NCBI GenBank assembly: GCA_002077065.1
Contig: NAJO01000007.1
Location: 310,001 to 374,000 of the forward strand
Direction: 5' to 3'
Origin: Cryoendolithus antarcticus
Taxonomy: Eukaryota; Ascomycota; Dothideomycetes; Cladosporiales; Cladosporiaceae
DNA: 64,000 bases
The translations under genes were made by a program, and so were the position numbers. The notes beneath the pieces are model-generated. The model worked only from the letters and a program-made list of their open reading frames with translations. It ran no database searches and was not told the DNA's origin. Shown here piece after piece: positions 10,623 to 19,815 of this stretch (within the stretch, counting starts at the first letter, position 1; every line of letters starts with the position of its first letter).

Positions 10623-11584
10623 GTTGTTCAGAGGAAGTGTGCCGGGCTTGAGCGATTAGATTTGCTAGACCCTGGTGGTGAAACTCGTCTGCAATGCCAT
10701 CGAAAGATCTTGGTACCTATCGTCAAACGATATACCAACGCACTGCGTTTGAACTGCGTGTATAGCAAAATCGCCACTTACTAGTTCAATCTGATAACGG
10801 CAAAAGTAGTGATAGACCGCCTGCAGTCCATAGCGCATTAATCACAAGCAGAGCAGCCGGTGACGGGACAAGTGTTCGGCAGTTTGCTTATCTCAAGGTA
10901 GAGGCCATCGTGTTTCAAACGAAAGAGACTCGACTTGAGCACATTGATTAATTTGCCCAAGCGGCCGTGTCGGTGGCACGATCTCAATACTGTGGAACCA
11001 TTTCGCGACTTGACGATCTGTAAGGCCAGCAGAGATAAATCGTGTCATACGCTTCGCGCCGCTGAAGGCAAGATAAGCGAAAACGTTGACGAAAGGTGCA
11101 CGGGAGCGACAAAAGAAGCGGACCACTCAACAACTCCTCGCGGTCGACACTGCTACTACAGACTACGTTACAATAATGGATTGTTGTTGATGCTGCCTAA
11201 GAGAACTTTGGTGGCCTGCGCTCTCGCTGAGAGCGTACTCTGTAGGCATGCATGCACTATACCAGCGTTACATATATGTGTCAGCATTATCCTTCGCGGC
11301 GTCTCGTTGCGTGGTTCGCTTCTTTTGTCACTCCCGTGAATGGGTCCAAAAGCCAACGGAGCCGGGTCCGGAAACACCCAATCGGCCTGCGATAGCGCCA
11401 CAGCAGAGTGAGAGACTACATACAACATCGCTTTTGCTTTCGACAGTCACACATGGCAGCTAGATCGGAGACCTTCCACAATGCTCGTACAACGAGGTGT
11501 CGCAATCGGCGCCATTGAGATCGCTCCCACCTTCGAGAGTTGTCTGAAGAGACCTGACCCTTTCCATCAGGATAGAGATCGACA
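10623..11584. promoter_or_regulatory. Divergent promoter region (NADH dehydrogenase / Zn2Cys6 factor)
   Basis: These 962 bp separate two divergently transcribed genes. No gene is supported inside; frames up to 134 codons lack motifs. A cluster of CGG/CCG triplets at 11357-11371 (CGGAGCCGGGTCCGG), about 215 bp before the regulator start, is the kind of site Zn2Cys6 dimers bind. Calling it an operator is inference. Confidence 0.35.
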
Positions 11585-13227
11585 ATGAAGCAGGCGGCGG
11601 AAGCCTGTCATAATTGTCGACGTCAACGCCTAAAGTGCGACCGAGGACAGCCGCACTGCATCAAATGTGCGACGAGGTCAGAAGCATGCCTTGGCTACGA
11701 GCGCCTATATCGCTGGGAGAAGGGTATCGCGAGTCGAGGCAAGAACGCCGGTGTCACGTTGGGGAAGCTCGTCACTCATAGAGCCAAACCGACGATGAAT
11801 CAAACTATGCTGAAAGGGCGGTTGGCGGATCCCTTGGTGCAGAATCTGACACTAGAGGACAGGCAACACTTGTCCTACTGTCAGTCTTTCTACCACTAGC
11901 TTGACTTCGCCGTTGAGTACTGATCAGTACAGTTGCTAGCGACGTCTGCAAAGACCTTGTCGTGTATGACAACCTCGACAAGAATCCATTTCGGGACCTC
12001 ATTCCTCTGACATGCGAGTATCCAGCGTTGCTACAAATCATGATAGCCAATTCAGCGATGCGCCTGTCGAATGTACTTTCAAGACTGTCAAGCATCGATG
12101 CAACGACACAAACCAGCGCCAAATCGCTGCCCCTAAACCGCTACAGCACTGCATTCTCTTCTCACATGATGTCCCGGGCGCTTAGAGCTAAACAGCGAGG
12201 ACTGTGCCTACTGCAGGATGCACTTGCAAATCGCGACAAAATGCCTCCAGACGTGCTTCTCGCTGTGATCCTGCTTTTTCTGGATTTCGAGCTTCTGCAT
12301 TCAGGACGAGATGACTGGTCACACCATACTAGTGGTGCGAGAAGGCTTATTGAAGATTTGCTGGCGATGCATAGAGCCACAGAATCGCCTATCAGTCCGC
12401 TGCGGAAACTTTTGATCTCAAACTGTATGGTGTGCGTCAACATGTCTTCAATCATCACATCTGACAAATCACTGACCAAACGTAGCTTCGACATACTCGG
12501 ATCAACACTAGCTTCCCCAGCCAGCTTCGAGCACGCCAGACTTTCCCGCGACACTGAGCTGTCTCTGCTTCAAGATGCTGAAGGCAACCATTGCGCATCT
12601 TTTCCCACGCTGCTTCTTCAGGTGATGCAGCGTGCCGCACAGCTACACAGACCCGGACCGTGCCTAGAGACGGATGGCTCCTACCACTGCTCTGTGGAAA
12701 ACCAGATCCGACTTCTACTGCGCACAGCACAAGCCTTCGACCCTGTGACCTGGGCAACGAAGTTACGGCCTTGCTCACCAGCTTCAGACCTATCGCACCG
12801 AATACATGTTGCGTCAGCACATCGCGCAGCTGTGTGCATATACCTCTCGCGCGTGCTGATAGCCTCAGATCCTGGCGTCCGTCCGGGCCAGAGCCTCGAG
12901 CCGCTAGTCTCGGATGCGGTCCAGCATATGTCCCATATCCGCCCACGTGATCCTTTGTTCGCAGCGACTATCTGGCCGGCATTTGTAGCAGGTGCGGAGA
13001 CTAGTAATGTGCAACAGCAAGCTTGGGTCACGGAAAGATTTCTGGACTTATGGGAGGTAGAGCCATGGGGCACGGTCAGATCCGCCTTGGATGTCCTGCG
13101 GGGAATTTGGCTGGACAAATCGGAGTGTTTCGCTTCCGATAAGGAGGATAGAGCACACGATACCGCATCGCATAACGACTGGATCTCGAAACTCAAGCAT
13201 GCCGATGTCGACTGGCTGATCATCTGA
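11585..13227 (+). CDS. Zn2Cys6 fungal transcription factor
   Basis: Nuclear DNA-binding regulator of 529 residues. Exons are 11585-11879 and 11933-13227, with a 53 nt intron (GTCAGT donor, TACAG acceptor, phase 1). Splicing gives HLSYFASDVCKDLVVYD, the usual start of the fungal-specific regulatory domain (DUF3468-like). The binuclear zinc cluster lies at about residues 8-36 (ACHNCRRQRLKCDRGQ) with spacing C-x2-C-x6-C-x6-C-x2-C-x6-C. The rest is a helical regulatory domain. It lies divergent from an NADH dehydrogenase gene and convergent with an MFS exporter, an arrangement common for pathway- or stress-specific regulators. The target genes are inference. Confidence 0.9.
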
Positions 13228-13646
13228 GACATGCGCCGCGCGCAAGGCCGTGCTGTTGCTGCATTCACCAATGCCTCATTCTCCACACGGCGTGCGCGGA
13301 GACGGAAAGTTTCGGAACAAGCCTATGTTGGGGACAATGAAATGTCAGACTCCCAGTTCGAGCATGTAATCGACAACGCAAGTAAAGAATGCGCTGACTT
13401 AACAAATCGATGTGGATGCTGCCTATGAGAGGTGATGGATACGACCACACTCTCGTCGATAGACCTAGGTAAGTACTTACGCTTACGGCGCGGCATATAA
13501 CAGCATATCGAGACGATAGTCACCATGTACCAAACCTCTTGATCATGAAGGAAGCGGGAATTTCAGGCCTCGGCGAACCGGTACACATGTAGAGGTGTAT
13601 ACGTGTATCTGGCTCCGTCTACGAAGTACACCTTCGCGCAGCAGCT
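13228..13646. other. Intergenic between convergent genes
   Basis: This is the 3' flank of the Zn2Cys6 gene and the MFS gene. No supported coding region, only short frames. Confidence 0.45.
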
Positions 13647-15287
13647 CTAGCTTGCTACAATGTCCGGTGCTTCCTTCTCTGGCCCGGCTCCTCTTGCTAG
13701 TTCTGCCTTCTCATCTGCAGTCATATCGCTCTTCGCGGCCGGCAGCCTCCCCCAAACGGCCATCAACACAAGACTGACAGCTCCGCAAGCGACCCCAAAC
13801 CAAAACGTGTTCTTATAGCTCGGACCCAACCCTTGCTCAGCAAAGGTAGCCGCCTGGATGATGTCCGTCAACCCAAGGACGACACCCACGCCCAGATGCA
13901 GCACAGAGTTCATCAAGCCACCAGCTAAGCCCTGCTGCGACGTGGGCAGCGCAGTCGTGATAAAAACGGACATGTAAATTGTGGAGAGATCGATGCCGAT
14001 CGTGCTCAGGATAGTAGCGGGGAAGATCCATGCCCAGTAATTGCCACCGACCGGGATGAGGGCGAGCAAAAGTTGGGAGCCAAGCGCGCCTAGCCCGGAG
14101 GCTATGAGGATGACTCGACCGGGGACTATATGGAGGATGAGGCCTTCCAAGACGCTGAGGAGAAGGCCCGCGACGCCGAGAGGGACGTACCAGGCTACGA
14201 CTTGGAGGGGCGTGGCGCCCATGATTCGTTGGAAGTAGAGCGTGCCATACACGGAGAAGACGCCCCAGGTGCCGTAGAGGAAGAAGAGTGCGAGAAGGAG
14301 GGGTTTCAGGGCAGGGGTAGCGAATATCGAGGCCGGGAGTAAGGGTTGTGGCGCGATGCGAAGCTCGATATAAACAGCGGCGCAGAGCGACAATATGCCT
14401 ACACTGAAGCAAATGGGGATGTAAGGTGTGCGCCAACCAGAAGGCGCATGCGCGGACTGCGTAATGGCGAACACTGTCAGAACCAACCCGCAGACGATGG
14501 ATATGGCGCCAGGGAAGTCCATCGTGGTGCTTTCAGACTTGGCCCCGGACTTCTGCGGCAGCGAGATATACGATGTGCACAATGTGATGGCGGTGAGGAT
14601 CGCACCGATCCAGAAGAAGAAGCCCCATCGCAGAAATTGGCCCACACAGCCTGCAACAACGATACCGCCGAAGAACCCGAACACGGCCGAAGTGCCATAT
14701 ATAGCAAAGACTAGATTTTTACGTGGCCCTGGTCGATACAGCGAACCCATGAGCATAACGCCAGTGGGCAGCGCTGCCGCAGGCCCAAACCCCTGCAAAG
14801 CTCGACAAATATTAAGCATGATCGGATTGACGCTGAAACCAGCGACAACACTCCACAGCAGAAGCCACGCAAGACCGCCGAGGAAGATCGGAGAACCGCC
14901 GTACATGTCGCCCAGCCGGCCGAACACAAGCAGCGTGCTGGCGATGACGAGGGAGAAGGCTGTGGCGGGCCAGACGCTCGCTGCTTGTGGGATGTCCAGG
15001 TCTCGGATCAGGGTTGGTAGGATGACGGTGAAGCCAGATACGAAAAAGTCTGTGAGGAGCTGGGACATTGAGATGCTGAAGACGAAGATTATCTCCTTCC
15101 AGGCGGTCGTGAAGACTGCAGGACGTTCGCGACCGAGCCGCTCGATGCGAGCTGTTGGTGACTCCTCAGCCGTTGGTATACACACGATTTTCGTCGAAGC
15201 TGGTGGCGTAGAAGAAGCCATTGTTGTGGTCGGTAGGAGCGTACTTGAGGTGACTTCCGCTGCTGATCGAGGCATCGACTTCGACAC
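13647..15287 (-). CDS. MFS drug/toxin exporter, DHA2-like (14-span)
   Basis: An intronless 546-residue polytopic plasma-membrane protein. After a roughly 60-residue polar N-terminus come about 14 hydrophobic spans. Motif A-like LVFGRLGDMYGG lies between spans 2 and 3, and RALQGFGPAAALPTG (motif B/C region) lies near spans 4-5. The profile fits the fungal DHA2-type drug:proton antiporters (Atr1/Amf1-like) that export aminotriazole, boron or toxic metabolites. The substrate cannot be read from sequence. The C-terminus is charged and cytosolic. A TATATATA box lies about 125 bp upstream at 15413-15420, as expected for an inducible gene. The gene converges with the Zn2Cys6 regulator, which may control it (inference). 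Confidence 0.87.
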   Translation of the reverse strand: MSKSMPRSAAEVTSSTLLPTTTMASSTPPASTKIVCIPTAEESPTARIERLGRERPAVFTTAWKEIIFVFSISMSQLLTDFFVSGFTVILPTLIRDLDIPQAASVWPATAFSLVIASTLLVFGRLGDMYGGSPIFLGGLAWLLLWSVVAGFSVNPIMLNICRALQGFGPAAALPTGVMLMGSLYRPGPRKNLVFAIYGTSAVFGFFGGIVVAGCVGQFLRWGFFFWIGAILTAITLCTSYISLPQKSGAKSESTTMDFPGAISIVCGLVLTVFAITQSAHAPSGWRTPYIPICFSVGILSLCAAVYIELRIAPQPLLPASIFATPALKPLLLALFFLYGTWGVFSVYGTLYFQRIMGATPLQVVAWYVPLGVAGLLLSVLEGLILHIVPGRVILIASGLGALGSQLLLALIPVGGNYWAWIFPATILSTIGIDLSTIYMSVFITTALPTSQQGLAGGLMNSVLHLGVGVVLGLTDIIQAATFAEQGLGPSYKNTFWFGVACGAVSLVLMAVWGRLPAAKSDMTADEKAELARGAGPEKEAPDIVAS

Positions 15288-15698
15288 GTCGTGATCCGGT
15301 GGCTCGAAGGATGTGGTCGAAGGCGAAGGATCCGCGAGCTAGGCTGTCTCGTAAGTACTGGCGTGGCCTAAGTTACTATGTGGTTGTCCAGGAAAGTGCC
15401 GGTGCTGAGGGGTATATATATTGAGCGAAACAGCCCTGGGTTGTAAACTTAACGAAAACCCAGCGCAGCGGGAAGGGGGCCGAGCATAGTGATTAGCGAT
15501 CTCTCGTCGAAACCGAAGCATGACGACGTTCGATAGGAGTCTCCGCGTGCACGCGCACAGTTGCAGGACCACCCTCGAGCATGGCTTTGAAGTCCACCAG
15601 GGAATGTCCGAGTCCCTCTCTCCAGAAGGCGCTAGTGTCTTGGCTGCCTATTCGGGACTAGGGGAAAAGCCAACAATACAGCAGCATGAGCATCTTCC
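15288..15698. promoter_or_regulatory. MFS gene promoter region with TATA box
   Basis: This stretch lies upstream of the MFS gene (- strand). A TATATATA element at 15413-15420 is placed about 125 bp from the start codon. The far end is the 3' flank of the PUS1-type gene. No coding region supported. Confidence 0.45.
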
Positions 15699-17830
15699 TC
15701 ACGGCTTCAGCCCAGCCTGTATCGCCTTCACCTCTCCATACCCCTCCGCCCTCCCCCGTCCCTTCGTAGCCTCAAGCCCTTTGCTGCTCAGCCACAAAAA
15801 TATCGGCTCCTTGAAGTTGTCAACGTGCTGGAAGAATCGTCCAAACTCACCCTTCTGCTCCTCCTCCGCAAACATTTTCCCATAGATATCCGTGCGCTTG
15901 AACGCCTCGATCTTGTCTTCATACTTACTGAACAGTAACGGCTCGCGCTCATGCTTCGCTGCGTGAAGCTTGTTGTACGTGTCGAAGACTGGTCGCTCGA
16001 GCATGAGACCCAGACCAGGGAGCTTGGGGATGGAGTACTTGGCGTCCGTGAAGGAGTGGGACATAGTTTTGTCGATATCTGCGCCACAGCGGATGAGGAG
16101 GACGACCATCCCGATCATCTTGCGGATCTGGTGCATCATGAAGCTCTGGCCGTGGACTTTTAAGCTCAGCCATTCGCTCTTTTCCGCGTCGTCTGCACTG
16201 TCTCCGATCAGGATTGGCGTTTTGTTGACGAGGAAAGACTTGATGTTTCGCTTTGCGGAGGGATCACGATAGGGCTTCTGAACGGTGTAGTTGTGGTAGT
16301 TCTTTGTGCCGAGGAAGTGGTTTAAGCCTTGCTGAATGCGCTCGATGCGGCGGGCGGGTATTCGGTACTGACGTTTGGCTGTGTTGTAGGCGGCGCGGAG
16401 TTTGCGGGTTGCGAGACGGAGGCGCAGGAGGCGGGATTGCTCGGGTGTTTGAGTGGGAGCTGGTTGTGTCGAGATGGCTTCGGGCTCAACATCCGTCGTG
16501 GTGATGATCGTGGCGTCGAGAGCAGCTTCTGGGTCAGGAACTCGCGCAGGATCCGTCGCAGCTGCATCGCTGACTGCGGTTGAGGCATCTGCTGGCTCAG
16601 TCGTGGCCGGGGTTAGTGATATGACGGAGTCGACCATTGCTGCCGGAATGCCTTTCATATCTTCAGCATCGGGTTGTTTCGCCTCTGTCGCATCTACTTT
16701 CTTGACTTTCGACACTTTCCTTTCAACATTGGGATCCTCATCATCGCCTTTCCCTTCGTCGCCCTCAACGTCCGCCTCCACGACCTTTGCACTCGCCTCT
16801 TCTTCACCCTGCAAAGCCTTGACAACCTCCCATCTGATGTCCTCGTCAATCTCATCCAGCACCTGCTTGATAGTCGTATCGTCAATGCCTTCCCAGTACC
16901 CCTTGACCTCCTCCTGCCTCGCATTGTAAGCCTCCTGGTCTCCCGCTCCATCTGCTAGCAAGTCCAGCTGCTTCGCCAACCACGAGCTAGGATGCGGCGG
17001 CAAGAACGAGTACGACGGGATCAAGTACTCATACCACCTCGAGTCAACTGCTTGATAGCACGAGAAACTCCCAATCGTCCGCTCGATCCCCCAGACTTTG
17101 ATCTGCGGGTCAAGAGCCTCATTGATCTTCTCCACGATGTCCTCGTCCTCGACGATCAACTTCAAGCTGATCATGTTGCCAGCAGCATGCACGCCCTTGT
17201 CGGTTCTTGCACACCTCACAAGCCCAGCTTTCTTGGGATCGTCTGCATTCGCTTTACTGATCGCACCGGCTTTGACGAAAGCTGCAAATAGATCGCCCTC
17301 TATCGTCCGCTCAGAAGTCGAGATCTGCATACCCTTGTAGCCAGTGCCAGAGTAGCCGATGAAGACAGCAACTTTCCGCTTCGGTCGTCGCTCCTCGGCT
17401 GCTATTTCATCCTTGGAGAAGGTTTGGCCGTACTGGTTCTCGCCGCCCTCATCCTTTCGCTTGCCAGCGGATTGAGTCTTGGCTCGCTTGTCTGGGTTGG
17501 AGGCGCTGAGAGTCAGTCAGTCAGTCCGCTGTTGTATTATGTGTAGAGTGCAAGAACATACAAATACTCGCCCCGCCCCATATCGCCCTTCTTATGTCGC
17601 TTATTGTCGCCATCTCGTTCTCCGCCTCCTCCTCGGCCGTGATCCCGGCCACGTGAGCCGTGCTTCTGGGCGTGTCGGCCGTGCTGCTTGAAGTCACCTT
17701 TTCGCTTCTGCCCTCGTGAGCCGTTCTGCTCGTTAGGAGCAGAACTCGAGTTGGCCTCCATGTTTGCTGTGTTGGCAGTCTTGTCGATGAGCTTCCCAGC
17801 GTCCTCCAGTATTGCGGTCGAGTGCTCCAT
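15699..17830 (-). CDS. PUS1: tRNA pseudouridine synthase, Pus1/TruA family
   Basis: Isomerises uridine to pseudouridine in tRNA, and in yeast Pus1 also in U2 snRNA and mRNA. Exons are 17830-17562 and 17505-15699, with a 56 nt intron (GTATGT, CTCAG, phase 2) and 691 residues. Splicing joins RGEYF to ASNPDKRAK. The catalytic TruA motif RCARTDKGVHA is present, with Asp at about residue 192. FIGYSGTGYKG and the RRIERIQQGLNHFLGT and HQIRKMIGM blocks also fit the Pus1 branch. The first 110 residues are basic and RGG/His-rich, suiting RNA binding and nuclear import. An acidic, Ala/Thr/Pro-rich insertion of about 140 residues splits the catalytic domain, making it longer than yeast Pus1 (544). It shares a 284 bp divergent promoter with TFIIE-alpha. 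Confidence 0.88.
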
Positions 17831-18114
17831 TGTCTAAGACGGTGAAGCATTGAGTTAAAGAAGATTGGACATGTCGAGTCTTCACATGCAAATATATCCG
17901 TAGCTTAGTCCTTAGGTAAGCGCGCATATGCGCCTGCGCTAGCAATCGAAGTGAACCTCAGTGAAGCTGACAGTTGCAGTGTTCCTTCCTTCCCTCTGCA
18001 GCAGCGCTTGAGTGCGACTGTTCACCACTGAACTCTCCCACCGTCCCTACAGTCCATCACACACTCGGCAGCTGAGCGCATCGAAACCCCGCCCAAGCAT
18101 CAACAACGCCAATC
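17831..18114. promoter_or_regulatory. Shared divergent promoter, PUS1 / TFIIE-alpha
   Basis: 284 bp between two start codons on opposite strands. It is rich in CT/CCT runs on the TFIIE side. No TATA box is obvious, as is usual for housekeeping pairs. Confidence 0.4.
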
Positions 18115-19530
18115 ATGGCCGACCTCCCCGCACACCTCCTCCGCCTTGTCGCCCGCTGCTTGTACCCCGTCGACCACATCCTCGTCATCGAAGCCCTCCT
18201 CACCCACTCCACCCTCTCCGACACCGACCTCGCCCACGTCCTCGGCTACAGCAACAACACCAAAGTCCTGCGCCGCCTCTGCGGCCGCCTGAAAGAAGAC
18301 GGCCTCCTCTCCATCCAGCAACGCACAGAACGCCGCACAGATGGCAGCGGTGGCGCCTTCTACGATGCGCGCGCAGGTGCAGACGGTAAGGGAGGGATGA
18401 AGGAGCGGGTCATGCACAGGGATTGGTATTACTTGAATTATCATCACGCGATCGACAGTATCAAGTTTCGCATGCATAAGACGAATAAGCACGTGGAGAG
18501 CATGGGCGCGCCAGCGACGGAGAAGAAGGAGCTGAGTTGCAAGGTCTGCAAGAGTCAGTATACTGAGCTGGAGGCTATGGACACAATTACAGAGTTGGGT
18601 TTCAAATGCAGTCGCTGTGGCAACATTCTCGATGTTGTGCCGGAGGAGGAGCGCGCGAGTGAAAACGAAACGACGAAGCGATTCAATCAGCAGATGGAGC
18701 CTATACAGAAGTTGCTGCAGGAGATTGACCAGACGACCGTGCCGGAGAACAATTTCGATGAGGCGCTGGCGAAGCAGAAGGCTATTACGAGGACGGATGC
18801 GAACCCTGCGGCGAGGACGGAGATAATCGATAATCCGAATCGAAATCTGCAGTCCACTAAAGGGCTTGCCCTCAAGCCAGAGAAAATTTCAGTCTCGGTG
18901 CAAGACGATGAGACAGTCAAGCAAGAAGAACGCGCAGCCGAAGCCCGCGCTCGGCGCGAGAAGGAAGCGCGGCAGAACGCGCTACCGGAGTGGATCTCAA
19001 AATCGACAATTACTGGCGACGTAACAGCGGTAGGCGCGAAAGAGGCTCGCGAGCGCGCCGCACGGGAAGCGCATGCTGGTGTGGACGATGGTGACCTTGC
19101 AACGACAAACGGGGCGGACGAGAAGAAAGCTGAGAACCGAGATGAGGAAGTCATGAATGCTTACTGGGCAGAACTCGCCGCGCAGCAGCAGAAGGAGATG
19201 GCTGCGAAGGCCGCGCAAGATGATGAGGAGGAAGAGGAAGAAGACGACGACGAAGATGAATTCGAGGATGTGGATGTGGGTAGTAGTACGGTTGCTACCG
19301 CGCCTGCCACAAATGGCATTAAGCGAGCTGCGGATGACGCGGAGACGCAAACGAATGGCGACGAGAGGGATGCGAAGCGTATGCGGACGAACAGCGATGA
19401 GGCCACGAATGGTGCTAAGGGCGCGCTACCTTCGCATCTGGTGTTGCCGCAGGTGTCGACGCCGATACCGGAGGCGACTCCAGCAGCGAGCGATGAAGAT
19501 GAGGATGATCTGGAGTTTGAGAACGTGTAG
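18115..19530 (+). CDS. TFA1: Transcription initiation factor TFIIE, alpha subunit
   Basis: General RNA polymerase II factor that recruits and stimulates TFIIH at promoters. It is an intronless 471-residue protein. The N-terminal extended winged helix covers about residues 1-115, with LAHVLGYSNNTKVLRRL as the recognition region and the RDWYYLNYHHAIDSIKFR segment characteristic of TFIIE-alpha. The zinc ribbon follows at about 142-168 (CKVC then CSRC, 19 residues between pairs). A charged helix-rich middle and an acidic Glu/Asp tract at about 364-388 come next; the final DEDEDDLEFENV is the acidic end that contacts TFIIH/TFIIB in the family. It is divergent from PUS1 and convergent with VPS34. 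Confidence 0.92.
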   Translation: MADLPAHLLRLVARCLYPVDHILVIEALLTHSTLSDTDLAHVLGYSNNTKVLRRLCGRLKEDGLLSIQQRTERRTDGSGGAFYDARAGADGKGGMKERVMHRDWYYLNYHHAIDSIKFRMHKTNKHVESMGAPATEKKELSCKVCKSQYTELEAMDTITELGFKCSRCGNILDVVPEEERASENETTKRFNQQMEPIQKLLQEIDQTTVPENNFDEALAKQKAITRTDANPAARTEIIDNPNRNLQSTKGLALKPEKISVSVQDDETVKQEERAAEARARREKEARQNALPEWISKSTITGDVTAVGAKEARERAAREAHAGVDDGDLATTNGADEKKAENRDEEVMNAYWAELAAQQQKEMAAKAAQDDEEEEEEDDDEDEFEDVDVGSSTVATAPATNGIKRAADDAETQTNGDERDAKRMRTNSDEATNGAKGALPSHLVLPQVSTPIPEATPAASDEDEDDLEFENV

Positions 19531-19815
19531 TATAAATTCTCGTGAGCGTTACGATGAAGAAAGGTTGGCATGAGACCCAAGTAACTGGCGACGTGGGTTC
19601 TGTACTTTACTGTGAGATTAGCGATGGAGTTTGGGGACGGCATTGGAATCAGATACCACGTCTTAAAGGGACAGGACGAAAACCGTCTGGAGGGGCGAGG
19701 TACTCATCATTGTGCATTATTTCTACCAGAGCGCCTCTCCGAGTACTCGTCTCGTTTATTCGTGCGTTGTGCCCGCCCCACCACATTCCATCACATAGTG
19801 TTAGGACCTGGTCTA

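Noticed and set aside
14428..15294. 288-codon plus-strand frame opposite the MFS gene
   Set aside because: Antisense shadow of a clear 14-span transporter; the composition is Arg/Pro/Ser-rich without motifs.
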